Below, in pieces: positions 1 through 6,832 of a stretch of DNA of 64,000 nucleotides. A model generated the notes under the pieces. The model was not told where the DNA came from, did not search any database, and saw nothing but the letters and a program-made list of their open reading frames with translations. The first letter of the stretch is position 1. Each line of letters begins with the position of its first letter. This DNA is from Limosilactobacillus reuteri (GTDB lineage: Bacteria; Bacillota; Bacilli; Lactobacillales; Lactobacillaceae), in the NCBI RefSeq assembly GCF_013694365.1, contig NZ_CP059275.1, positions 2,021,668 to 2,085,667 on the forward strand, written 5' to 3'. Made by a program: the position numbers and the translations under genes.

Positions 1-249
1 TTAGGATTTTTTGCGTTTGGTTTAAGCATTTTATTATATATAATGGCGCAGCGTTATTTAGGAGCGGCCAAAACAAGTGCTTATTATGCGTTAAGTCCGT
101 TTATTGCGGTTATTTTATTGTTACTAATATTAGGAGAAAGTCTTAGTCTTCAATTCATTATCGCGCTTATATTAATGATTGCGGGGATATTTATTGTGGT
201 AAATGATGTACCCGTAAGTGAGAAAAGACCGACTCAAAAATATTCGTAG
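1..249 (+). CDS. EamA/DMT-family transporter, C-terminal part
   Basis: The reading frame is open from the first base, so the gene begins upstream of the window. About 82 residues are visible, with two hydrophobic segments separated by a short polar stretch containing QRYLGAAKTSAYYALSP. That pattern is typical of the last two helices of a 10-TM EamA (drug/metabolite) exporter of the inner membrane. It ends with a basic tail and TAG. The substrate cannot be told. The next gene starts at the very next base without a clear ribosome binding site, so this adjacency may be artificial. Confidence 0.75.
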   Translation, partial: LGFFAFGLSILLYIMAQRYLGAAKTSAYYALSPFIAVILLLLILGESLSLQFIIALILMIAGIFIVVNDVPVSEKRPTQKYS

Positions 250-627
250 ATGAAAAAATTTAAGTTGATTAGCGGTTTATTAGTTATGTTCTTAGCATTC
301 TTTATTTTAACGGGATATACAAATAATACTCAAAAGAATAGCAATACAATTAAGGTTACATACACTCTTAAACAAGGTAAAAAGGTGGTTGCTACTAAGA
401 AAACGACTTTGAAAAAGAATGATAAGGTAATTACCGGATTGAAGAAAAATTGGAAAGTTAAAGAAGTTAAAGGCTTTATTACATCAATTGATGGAATGAA
501 GGAAAACCAAAAGAAAGGAATTTATTGGACATATACAATTAATGGAGAAAAGGTTAATAAGTTAGCTAACCAGCAAACATTGAAGAATAAAGATAAGGTT
601 CAGTTCACGTTGGATAAGGCGGAATGA
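250..627 (+). CDS. DUF4430 (transcobalamin-like C-terminal) secreted protein
   Basis: This 125-residue protein has an N-terminal signal peptide (MKKFKLISGLLVMFLAFFIL) followed by a lysine-rich domain with GMKENQKKGIYWTYTINGE. That motif is characteristic of DUF4430, a fold related to the C-terminal domain of transcobalamin. Family members are usually lipoproteins next to corrinoid ECF transporters, and an ECF S component follows directly here. The expected lipobox Leu-Thr-Gly-Cys reads Leu-Thr-Gly-Tyr (about residues 20-23), so lipidation may be lost. A role in capturing a corrinoid or similar ligand outside the membrane is inferred. No good ribosome binding site precedes the ATG, which abuts the previous stop. 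Confidence 0.75.
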   Translation: MKKFKLISGLLVMFLAFFILTGYTNNTQKNSNTIKVTYTLKQGKKVVATKKTTLKKNDKVITGLKKNWKVKEVKGFITSIDGMKENQKKGIYWTYTINGEKVNKLANQQTLKNKDKVQFTLDKAE

Positions 628-1167
628 ATGAAAGTACGTGTTCATCCAGTAAGTAAGCATATGCAGGTCAAACGAATGACGCTAATTGCGATGCTGGCAG
701 CACTAGGGACTGTTTTACGGGTCTTTAAGATAATTCCAATCCCTAACGTTCAACCTGTTACAGATTTGATAATGATTGCAACATTAGTTCTTGGCGTTGG
801 CTTTGGAATTTCATTAGCGATGATGATAATGATCTTGTCAAATTTGCTATTAGGTTTTGGTATTTGGACCGTGCCACAGATTCTGGCTTATGCCGTATGT
901 GTTCTTACAGTGGCTGGTCTTGCTAAAGTAACACCCTTAAAAAAGCATTTTACATTACAGCTTATATTGGCAACTTTTCTGGGATTTGAATATGGATTTT
1001 TTGTTAGTTTAGGAATGTCAATTTATGGTGGCTGGGCTGCTTTCTTGGCTTATTGGCTTAGCGGACTGTTATTTGACCTATATCATGCATTAGGAAATTT
1101 AGGCTGTTACTTTATTTTATATAAGCCGTTAACGGTAGCATTTAAGCACTATTTGCAAGAAGGATAA
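628..1167 (+). CDS. ECF transporter S component, probably corrinoid-type
   Basis: This 179-residue protein is very hydrophobic, with about five to six membrane segments. A first-helix AxLxALGTVLR-type sequence (LAALGTVLRVFKIIPIPNVQ) and a later LSNLLLGFGIWTVPQILAY loop resemble substrate-binding (S) subunits of group II energy-coupling-factor transporters. These use the shared EcfAA'T module encoded elsewhere. The partner DUF4430 gene ends one base before it and AAGGCGG lies about 8 bases upstream of the ATG, consistent with translational coupling. Pairing with DUF4430 suggests cobalamin or cobinamide uptake; the vitamin specificity is inference. Confidence 0.75.
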   Translation: MKVRVHPVSKHMQVKRMTLIAMLAALGTVLRVFKIIPIPNVQPVTDLIMIATLVLGVGFGISLAMMIMILSNLLLGFGIWTVPQILAYAVCVLTVAGLAKVTPLKKHFTLQLILATFLGFEYGFFVSLGMSIYGGWAAFLAYWLSGLLFDLYHALGNLGCYFILYKPLTVAFKHYLQEG

Positions 1168-1353
1168 ATGAATTACGATCGAACAGCTAAGCAGCAACAA
1201 AATTATGTTAATCAATATCGCCGCCGTATGATTCAACAAGATTTAATTACACCGGCTGGTAATGGTCAAGTGCGATTTAAATTACCGTTATTTAAAGAAT
1301 ATCTTGATGATACTCAAGATATCAATTCTGTTCGCTATGACCCATTGCTTTAA
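1168..1353 (+). CDS. Small hypothetical protein, 61 residues
   Basis: It starts immediately after the ECF gene stop, with AGAAGGA as a good ribosome binding site inside the previous gene, so this pair looks like a genuine operon. The product is basic in its first half (YRRRMIQQDLITPAGNGQV) and ends DPLL, with no membrane segment. The segment RRRMIQQDLITPAG followed by RFKLPLFKEYL resembles, from memory, the tail of AAA-type ATPases found on mobile elements. It may therefore be a remnant. Function unknown. Confidence 0.5.
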   Translation: MNYDRTAKQQQNYVNQYRRRMIQQDLITPAGNGQVRFKLPLFKEYLDDTQDINSVRYDPLL

Positions 1354-1480
1354 CTGAAACTTGAAAGCACCTTAAAGAACCAGAGCCCACGCCAGCTCTG
1401 GTTTTGTTGGCCTTAAATTAGTTTTAGACAGCCACTCTAAGTACCCTTTGGATGTTTTGCGGTAAGTAGCCGATGAATTG
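1354..1480 (-). mobile_element. IS4-type element, 3' end (antisense)
   Basis: Bases 1433-1480 are the reverse complement of the last codons of the IS4-type transposase at 21826-23166 (ending LRVAV). The rest is the downstream IS end, with a terminator-like hairpin (CCAGAGC/GCTCTGG at 1380-1402). The same block recurs at 21701-21825. The 3' flank differs from the one at 23167-23291, so two IS variants exist. Confidence 0.85.
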
Positions 1481-1635
1481 GAATCACTATCCACGAGCTA
1501 TGTTTAATGGACATTCGTCAATGGATATCTATCGTAAGGCCTTCTACCAAGAGATATCACAGCTCCATCAACCAATAATCAATTGGTCAGTATTATTTAT
1601 TTGAGTCTAGTGGTTAACTTATTCTTGAAATTTAG
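1481..1635 (+). mobile_element. IS30 element (lineage a), right end
   Basis: It encodes the last about 40 residues of the lineage-a IS30 transposase (NHYPRAMFNG to IINWSVLFI, TGA at 1602-1604) and then the right terminal sequence GTGGTTAACTTATTCTTGAA. It differs from the copy at 23571-23717 by a few bases. It is joined mid-gene to the IS4 fragment. Confidence 0.85.
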
Positions 1636-1641
1636 GAAATA

Positions 1642-1712
1642 GCGGGTATAGTTCAGTGGTAAAACCACAGCCTTCCAATCTGTTGTCGCGAGTTCGATTC
1701 TCGTTACCCGCT
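1642..1712 (+). tRNA. tRNA-Gly (UCC)
   Basis: It has a complete cloverleaf: acceptor GCGGGTA pairs with TACCCGC, the anticodon loop is CTTCCAA (TCC), and the T arm is GTTCGATTC. One mismatch closes the anticodon stem. It is the first of a six-tRNA run. Confidence 0.93.
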
Positions 1713-1719
1713 TTAATAT

Positions 1720-1791
1720 GGCCCGTTAGTCAAGTGGTTAAGACACCAGCCTTTCACGCTGGTATCGTGGGTTCAAATCCCGCACGGGTCA
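1720..1791 (+). tRNA. tRNA-Glu (UUC), copy 1
   Basis: Acceptor GGCCCGT pairs with ACGGGTC. The anticodon loop is CTTTCAC (TTC) and the T loop GTTCAAATC. An identical copy lies at 1872-1943. Confidence 0.95.
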
Positions 1792-1796
1792 TTTTT

Positions 1797-1869
1797 GGAG
1801 GATTAGCTCAGTTGGGAGAGCATCTGCCTTACAAGCAGGGGGTCACAGGTTCGAGCCCTGTATCCTCCA
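1797..1869 (+). tRNA. tRNA-Val (UAC), copy 1
   Basis: Acceptor GGAGGAT pairs with ATCCTCC. The anticodon loop is CTTACAA (TAC) and the T arm GTTCGAGCC. It is separated from tRNA-Glu by five T residues. An identical copy lies at 1944-2016. Confidence 0.95.
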
Positions 1870-1871
1870 TT

Positions 1872-1943
1872 GGCCCGTTAGTCAAGTGGTTAAGACACCA
1901 GCCTTTCACGCTGGTATCGTGGGTTCAAATCCCGCACGGGTCA
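1872..1943 (+). tRNA. tRNA-Glu (UUC), copy 2
   Basis: Identical to 1720-1791. It is followed with zero spacing by tRNA-Val, unlike copy 1, which has a five-base spacer. This looks like a join, not natural spacing. Confidence 0.93.
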
Positions 1944-2016
1944 GGAGGATTAGCTCAGTTGGGAGAGCATCTGCCTTACAAGCAGGGGGTCACAGGTTCG
2001 AGCCCTGTATCCTCCA
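1944..2016 (+). tRNA. tRNA-Val (UAC), copy 2
   Basis: Identical to 1797-1869. It abuts tRNA genes on both sides with no spacer. Confidence 0.93.
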
Positions 2017-2088
2017 TGGGCTATAGCCAAGCGGTAAGGCAACGGTTTTTGGTACCGTCATGCGCTGGTTCGAATCCAGCTAGCCCAA
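2017..2088 (+). tRNA. tRNA-Gln (UUG)
   Basis: Acceptor TGGGCTA pairs with TAGCCCA. The anticodon loop contains TTG and the T arm is GGTTCGAATCC. It begins at the base after tRNA-Val, and its last base is followed directly by the ATG of an ISL3 transposase. Confidence 0.93.
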
Positions 2089-3336
2089 ATGTCCCATAAT
2101 GATTCTATCCTAAATATTCTTGGAATTAAAGATAAAAATATTAAAATTATTTCTGTTGAAGAAGCTGAACACAACAACGATTCTGTTAAAGAGTATATAA
2201 CGCTAATAACAGCTACTCTTTCTTATCCGATTAATCGTTGTCGTAACTGTGGCTTTCCCACAGTTAATAAGGATGGCTTTCGCAAAACTCATGTACGACT
2301 GGCAAGTTTAAATGGGAGAAGATATGAACTAGAGCTTCGTAAACAACGTTATAAATGTAAATCATGCCATACTACTTTTGGTGCTATTACTAATTTAACC
2401 AAAGAAAATCAAACCTTATCCAGTGATCTCAAAAATCAAATCATGCTTTTAGCTCGTAAAGGCCTATCTGGTCAGCTTATTGCTGAAATGTGTCACTGCT
2501 CTCCTAGCAGTGTTCGTCGAACAATCTTAGAGCGCATGGAACCACACTATCGTGTGGCTAAGTTGCCTAAGCATCTATGTTTTGACGAGTTTCGTTCAAT
2601 TAAGTCTGTGATGTCCTTTATCTGTTGTGACGCTGAAACCCACCAAATTGTCACAAAGTTACAGGATCGTCTATCACCTACCATTGTTGATTATTTTGAA
2701 AGTCGTTATTCAAAAGCCGAACGCGAATGCGTTCAATCAGTTGTAATTGATTTAAATGCTCAATATCAAAGTTTTATCTATCGCCTTTTCCCTAATGCCA
2801 ATATCATTATTGATCGCTTCCACCTTGTACAATTAGCTGGTCGCGCTTTGGACAATTGTCGTATCTCTATCCTAAAGCAACTTGATAAACAGAGCCGAGA
2901 ATATAAAATTATGAAGTCACATTGGAAGCTATTCCATAAAAAAGCTGAAGATCTTCACCCTGAAGAAGTAGTTTTTCTTCGCGGCGTTAAACAATATATG
3001 ACTCGCCAAAATGCTGTTGATCTCATTACTAGTAAATTTTCCAAGTTCGCTGAAGTCTACCAAACTTACCAAGATATCACGAAAGCCCTAAACGAGCGCA
3101 ATAGTGAATTACTAGAGTCAACCATCTTAGACTACCAAAAAACCAATACAGAAATGGATACTGCTATTCAAACCCTTCGTCAAAACAGAAAATATGTCTT
3201 AAATAGCGCTAAATTTGAATACTCTAATGGTCCTTTAGAAGGCATCAATCGCAAAATCAAAACCCTAAAACGAACTTGTTATGGTTTTGCCAATCAAAAA
3301 TTTTTCTTTTTAAGAATCGATTGTATTTTTTCGTAA
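2089..3336 (+). CDS. ISL3-family transposase
   Basis: This 415-residue protein has the ISL3 layout. An N-terminal zinc-binding pair CRNCGFP and CKSCHTTF (about residues 51-99) is followed by a helix-turn-helix (GLSGQLIAEMCHCSPSSVRR). The catalytic core has an FDEF motif near residue 166, IIIDRFHLVQLAGRAL near 240, and the C-terminal glutamate motif NGPLEGINRKIKTLKR. Length is close to the family norm of about 420-430, so it is probably intact apart from possible tail changes. It catalyses DDE transposition of its element. The ATG abuts a tRNA, so the left IS end and promoter are missing. A group IIC intron begins nine bases after its stop. Confidence 0.9.
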   Translation: MSHNDSILNILGIKDKNIKIISVEEAEHNNDSVKEYITLITATLSYPINRCRNCGFPTVNKDGFRKTHVRLASLNGRRYELELRKQRYKCKSCHTTFGAITNLTKENQTLSSDLKNQIMLLARKGLSGQLIAEMCHCSPSSVRRTILERMEPHYRVAKLPKHLCFDEFRSIKSVMSFICCDAETHQIVTKLQDRLSPTIVDYFESRYSKAERECVQSVVIDLNAQYQSFIYRLFPNANIIIDRFHLVQLAGRALDNCRISILKQLDKQSREYKIMKSHWKLFHKKAEDLHPEEVVFLRGVKQYMTRQNAVDLITSKFSKFAEVYQTYQDITKALNERNSELLESTILDYQKTNTEMDTAIQTLRQNRKYVLNSAKFEYSNGPLEGINRKIKTLKRTCYGFANQKFFFLRIDCIFS

Positions 3337-3345
3337 GTTTTTTTA

Positions 3346-3543
3346 GTGCGCCCGGCATGGGTATTAGCTAGGTGGTGAAAGTCCGCTATGGGCCGTAGTA
3401 GTCGGAACCATGAGCTGAGGACAAGGGTGTCCACCGTGAGGTGGAATCTGAAGGAAGTCTAAGGCAAAGTACTGCATCGATGAACAAGAAGTAGCTATAA
3501 GGCTGAAATTAACTGGATAAGGCTGCTAGACAAGTTGAAGTCC
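3346..3543 (+). ncRNA. Group IIC intron RNA, 5' part
   Basis: It starts GTGCGCCCGGCATGGG, the 5' end and first helix expected of a group IIC intron, followed by domain I blocks (AAGGGTGTCCACC, GAATCTGAAGGAAG) known from class C introns such as O. iheyensis I1. The 5' exon is T-rich (AAGTTTTTTTA). It stops at a join inside domain I, before the ORF. Confidence 0.85.
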
Positions 3544-3911
3544 ACTTGTTTTAGGAAGAGTTTGGTTTTCGCTTTCCACTAAAACAGTAATGTAATATTG
3601 ACCAGCAACGTTCAGACGAACAGTGACATTCTTAATTTTACCCATTGGCAATCGACCAGCTCTAAAATAGACGATACCGAGTTTTGGTAACTTTATATGA
3701 TGGCAATCTAAAACTTTAATATTGCCATTAACGTACTTTGAATTGTAGCTCTGAGAATATTTTCTGGATTTAAATCGAGGGAACTTATTTTGACCTTTAA
3801 AAAAGCGTTGAAAAGCATCGGCTAAATTGCGATTAGCACTTTGCAAAGCAGTTGATTCTGCTTGTTTCAACCAAGGATACTCAACCTTAAGTTGTTTCAA
3901 CAGATTATTCA
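3544..3911 (-). pseudogene. tnpB: tnpB (IS605) fragment, antisense
   Basis: This is the exact reverse complement of the middle of the tnpB piece at 3912-4441 (from MNNLLKQLKVEY to NQTLPKT). It meets that piece head to head, making a large palindrome. It is not an independent gene. Confidence 0.85.
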
Positions 3912-4441
3912 ATGGTTCTAAAAGCCGTTAAAATGCGCATCTATCCAAATTCAGCACAACGAAATCAGCTCTGGCAAACCTTCGGTTGTGTTCGTTTTGT
4001 ATGGAATCAAATGCTTAATATGCAAATTGAACGGCGCAAGAATAATCCGGAAGCTAAATTTGTGAATGCCTTTGGGATGAATAATCTGTTGAAACAACTT
4101 AAGGTTGAGTATCCTTGGTTGAAACAAGCAGAATCAACTGCTTTGCAAAGTGCTAATCGCAATTTAGCCGATGCTTTTCAACGCTTTTTTAAAGGTCAAA
4201 ATAAGTTCCCTCGATTTAAATCCAGAAAATATTCTCAGAGCTACAATTCAAAGTACGTTAATGGCAATATTAAAGTTTTAGATTGCCATCATATAAAGTT
4301 ACCAAAACTCGGTATCGTCTATTTTAGAGCTGGTCGATTGCCAATGGGTAAAATTAAGAATGTCACTGTTCGTCTGAACGTTGCTGGTCAATATTACATT
4401 ACTGTTTTAGTGGAAAGCGAAAACCAAACTCTTCCTAAAAC
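3912..4441 (+). pseudogene. tnpB: tnpB (IS200/IS605), N-terminal portion
   Basis: About 177 residues beginning MVLKAVKMRIYPNSAQRNQL, the usual TnpB start with its N-terminal helix-turn-helix (OrfB_IS605 N-domain), then a WED-like beta region (GRLPMGKIKNVTVRL). TnpB is an RNA-guided nuclease that uses an omega RNA from the element's right end. The RuvC-like core (DLGLKSLL, VLEKLN) is absent here but appears at 38890-39335. The frame runs into antisense sequence after 4441, so the gene is broken. Confidence 0.85.
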
Positions 4442-4583
4442 ACTTCCGGATTATTCTTGCGCCGTTCAATTTGCATATTAAGCATTTGATTCCATACAAA
4501 ACGAACACAACCGAAGGTTTGCCAGAGCTGATTTCGTTGTGCTGAATTTGGATAGATGCGCATTTTAACGGCTTTTAGAACCA
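4442..4583 (-). pseudogene. tnpB: tnpB 5' end, antisense
   Basis: Reverse complement of 3912-4055, the first 48 codons of tnpB. It continues into tnpA on the minus strand in the natural order tnpA-tnpB, with the tnpA TAA and the tnpB ATG sharing bases (TAATG). Confidence 0.8.
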
Positions 4584-4994
4584 TTATTTTCTCCCTTGAC
4601 TTTCAATATATCGTTTTACAACTTCTAAAGGCGCTCCACCAGTGCTAATTAAGCAATAGCTTTGTGTCCAAAAAGCTGATTTCCAAAGATACTGCTTGAT
4701 TTCTGGAAATTGTTTTTTGACCATTCTGGAGCTAGACGATTTGTAAGCATTTAAAAATTTAGCCATTTCCGTATGAGGCGTTGCTCTAAACAAAACATGT
4801 ACGTGGTCCTGATCATGATTCCATTCTTGCAAATTAATGCCGTATGCTTGTCCCACAACTACAAAACGATGTTTAAGATATTCAGATATTTCATCGTTAA
4901 TTACTTTTCGACGATACTTAACCACCATTACCAAATGGTAATTAAGTAAGTATACTGAATGCTGATTCCTATCTAACTCTATTGTTATCAGCAC
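4584..4994 (-). CDS. tnpA: IS200/IS605 transposase TnpA (Y1 HUH)
   Basis: This 136-residue protein is complete for the family. The HUH motif is DHVHVLFRA (about residues 62-70), and a C-terminal tyrosine in FWTQSYCLISTGG is the likely Y1 nucleophile. TnpA excises and inserts the element as single-stranded DNA, recognising hairpins at each end. The stop codon overlaps the tnpB start. This is the only full-length copy of this protein in the window; partial copies are at 5118-5462 and in many blocks after 45 kb. Confidence 0.9.
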   Translation of the reverse strand: MLITIELDRNQHSVYLLNYHLVMVVKYRRKVINDEISEYLKHRFVVVGQAYGINLQEWNHDQDHVHVLFRATPHTEMAKFLNAYKSSSSRMVKKQFPEIKQYLWKSAFWTQSYCLISTGGAPLEVVKRYIESQGRK

Positions 4995-5105
4995 ATTTTA
5001 TAGATATATACTAAATATATCATAGAACAAAAGAAAAAGCACTAACGTGCTTTAAGAGAGCGATTCATCCCCTACTTATAGAAGTGGGGGTATTCTCGCA
5101 AATTT
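4995..5105 (-). mobile_element. IS605 left end
   Basis: Non-coding leader of the minus-strand tnpA. It has an AT-rich promoter region (TATAGATATATACTAAATATATCATAGAAC), a short hairpin AGCACTAACGTGCT and the end hairpin CCCCTACTTATAGAAGTGGGG, which TnpA would be expected to bind. It recurs, sometimes truncated, at 45619-45735, 58180-58236, 62253-62333 and 63950-64000. Confidence 0.75.
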
Positions 5106-5117
5106 ATGGATAAAAAG

Positions 5118-5462
5118 ATGGTGGTTAAGTATCGTCGAAAAGTAATTAACGATGAAATATCTGAATATCTTAAACATCGTTTTGTAGTTGTGGGACAAGC
5201 ATACGGCATTAATTTGCAAGAATGGAATCATGATCAGGACCACGTACATGTTTTGTTTAGAGCAACGCCTCATACGGAAATGGCTAAATTTTTAAATGCT
5301 TACAAATCGTCTAGCTCCAGAATGGTCAAAAAACAATTTCCAGAAATCAAGCAGTATCTTTGGAAATCAGCTTTTTGGACACAAAGCTATTGCTTAATTA
5401 GCACTGGTGGAGCGCCTTTAGAAGTTGTAAAACGATATATTGAAAGTCAAGGGAGAAAATAA
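5118..5462 (+). pseudogene. tnpA: tnpA (IS605), 5'-truncated copy
   Basis: Same protein as the minus-strand tnpA from VVKYRRKVIND to the end (ESQGRK, TAA at 5460-5462). The first about 22 codons are missing, and an ATG at 5106 is supplied by IS-end sequence. It is an inverted duplicate of 4584-4927. Confidence 0.85.
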
Positions 5463-5642
5463 GTGTATGAAAACTCTCAGATATTCCATGGAAAAGTAGG
5501 CCTTCAGCTTGAAACTGTAGAAGAAGCACGACAAAAACAGCGAATTACAAAAACAAGTAAAAACAATCAGTTTAATAAACGTCATCAGGTGAAAAACAAA
5601 GAGATGATTTGTCATTCGAATAAAAAAGACCTCCCGTCATAA
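5463..5642 (+). CDS. Unrecognised small reading frame, 59 residues
   Basis: A GTG-initiated frame starts at the base after the tnpA stop and ends TAA. The product is basic and Gln/Lys-rich (EARQKQRITKTSKNNQFNK), with no membrane segment or recognisable motif. No ribosome binding site is visible. It may be a fragment of a longer gene. Confidence 0.3.
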   Translation: MYENSQIFHGKVGLQLETVEEARQKQRITKTSKNNQFNKRHQVKNKEMICHSNKKDLPS

Positions 5643-5843
5643 TTGATATATCAATGTGTTGGTTTTAAATTGTGTGATGGTGGGGAACTCCATGTTCATT
5701 TACTGATTAATACAGTAAAAACAAATGGTAAAACAGTATCAATAAGTCGCCTTTCTGTTAATAAAGCAAGCCCACGTAAAGATGCTAAGACGATAACTAA
5801 GAAAGCACAACTTAAACAATCGGTTTCCTATTCGGGTGTATGA
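5643..5843 (+). CDS. Unrecognised small reading frame, 66 residues
   Basis: A TTG-initiated frame starts at the base after the previous stop and ends directly at a tRNA gene. The product is Lys/Val-rich (SVNKASPRKDAKTITKK) with no clear domain. The zero spacing on both sides looks like end-to-end joining, so its real context is unknown. Confidence 0.3.
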   Translation: MIYQCVGFKLCDGGELHVHLLINTVKTNGKTVSISRLSVNKASPRKDAKTITKKAQLKQSVSYSGV

Positions 5844-5916
5844 GCCAACTTAGCTCAGCTGGTAGAGCATCTCCCTCGTAAAGAGAAGGTCGGAGGTTCG
5901 ACTCCTCTAGTTGGCA
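5844..5916 (+). tRNA. tRNA-Thr (CGU)
   Basis: Acceptor GCCAACT pairs with AGTTGGC. The anticodon loop is CTCGTAA (CGT) and the T arm GGTTCGACTCC. It starts immediately after a stop codon. Confidence 0.93.
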
Positions 5917-5989
5917 TCCGGCATAGCTCAGTTGGTAGAGCACCTGACTGTTAATCAGGTTGTCGTCAGTTCGAGTCTGACTGCCGGAG
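5917..5989 (+). tRNA. tRNA-Asn (GUU)
   Basis: Acceptor TCCGGCA pairs with TGCCGGA. The anticodon loop is CTGTTAA (GTT). It abuts tRNA-Thr without a spacer and lies four bases before a 5S rRNA gene. Confidence 0.94.
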
Positions 5990-5993
5990 AGAG

Positions 5994-6110
5994 TGTGGTG
6001 ATGATGGCTTGAAGGATACACCTGTTCCCATGCCGAACACAGAAGTTAAGCTTCAACACGCCGAAAGTAGTTGGGGGATCGCTCCCTGCGAGGATAGGAC
6101 GTTGCCATGC
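5994..6110 (+). rRNA. rrf: 5S rRNA
   Basis: 117 bases with the conserved CCGAACACAGAAGTTAAGC block and complementary ends (TGTGGTGATG start, GTTGCCATGC end). It is followed after four bases by its own exact reverse complement, so only one of the two can be in natural context. Confidence 0.93.
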
Positions 6111-6114
6111 GTTC

Positions 6115-6231
6115 GCATGGCAACGTCCTATCCTCGCAGGGAGCGATCCCCCAACTACTTTCGGCGTGTTGAAGCTTAACTTCTGTGTTCGGCATGGGAA
6201 CAGGTGTATCCTTCAAGCCATCATCACCACA
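6115..6231 (-). rRNA. rrf: 5S rRNA, inverted copy
   Basis: Exact reverse complement of 5994-6110, forming a 117-bp-arm palindrome with a four-base centre. Almost certainly a joining artefact. Confidence 0.88.
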
Positions 6232-6246
6232 CTCTTTGTCCCTTCA

Positions 6247-6388
6247 GACATGGTATCATTTAAGTGCGTCATTTGACGGACATCCTTTCATATAGGTTTG
6301 GTTCACTTAATATGATACCTGATGTCACGCCGAATGGCGTTTTTTATTTACCACCAACTGGGTGGCTAACTTTATTCTATAATCCACC
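6247..6388 (-). mobile_element. IS30 (lineage a) left end, antisense
   Basis: Reverse complement of the IS30 left end: terminal repeat GGTGGATTATAGAATAAAGT, a hairpin ACGCCATTCGGCGT, the GAAAGGATG ribosome binding site and the first codons of the transposase (MTHLNDTMS). Other copies start at 20256, 21541, 45744, 52943 and 60010. Confidence 0.85.
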
Positions 6389-6394
6389 GTAAAA

Positions 6395-6832
6395 ATGAAG
6401 CCCAAAATTACACCGGAAATGAAATTAGGGATGAGAGAGTTTGAAAATACCATGTTTATGCTCAAAGCAATCCCTTGTGAAGAAAATATTAACCGTTTTG
6501 CGCTTCAAGGTAACCTCAACCCAGAACGATTAGATAACATTGCCTGGTTCTTACCGGCATATCTTTCAGCCGATTTCAACCTCTTCTTTATTTTTGCTCC
6601 AAACGTCAATAATCGTTGGGCAATTAGTTGCTCACAAATTCATATTGAGAATGATAACCAAATTACAGCAATGAGCGAAACTGTTCCAACTGGTCTTGGT
6701 TTGAATGCAGTAAACGAATTAAGTCCTAGTTCCGCAATTGAATTGGTAGCTTATCTAAAAACACTCGAAGTAAATGGATTAGGTTATTTTGACGAAGAAG
6801 TTGGTAAAGAAGAAAATGTACGTTTTCAATAA
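6395..6832 (+). CDS. Hypothetical protein, 145 residues
   Basis: Not recognised. The product is acidic, soluble and without a signal peptide, with a central hydrophobic patch (FLPAYLSADFNLFFIFAPN) that is too polar for a membrane helix. It ends YFDEEVGKEENVRFQ. The upstream sequence is an IS30 end, so the natural promoter is missing. The stop TAA is followed at once by the next ATG, with no visible ribosome binding site. The two genes may be neighbours or simply joined. Confidence 0.6.
   Translation: MKPKITPEMKLGMREFENTMFMLKAIPCEENINRFALQGNLNPERLDNIAWFLPAYLSADFNLFFIFAPNVNNRWAISCSQIHIENDNQITAMSETVPTGLGLNAVNELSPSSAIELVAYLKTLEVNGLGYFDEEVGKEENVRFQ

Noticed and set aside
1656..2099. 147-residue open frame
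   Set aside because: It runs through six tRNA genes, so it has no coding value.
3544..5462. An RNA-guided nuclease (TnpB) system as a new defence locus
   Set aside because: Only partial, mirrored tnpB pieces are present, with the normal IS605 tnpA. Nothing beyond a standard IS200/IS605 element can be supported.
5812..6021. 69-residue minus-strand frame with a histidine run
   Set aside because: It is antisense to tRNA-Thr, tRNA-Asn and the 5S start.
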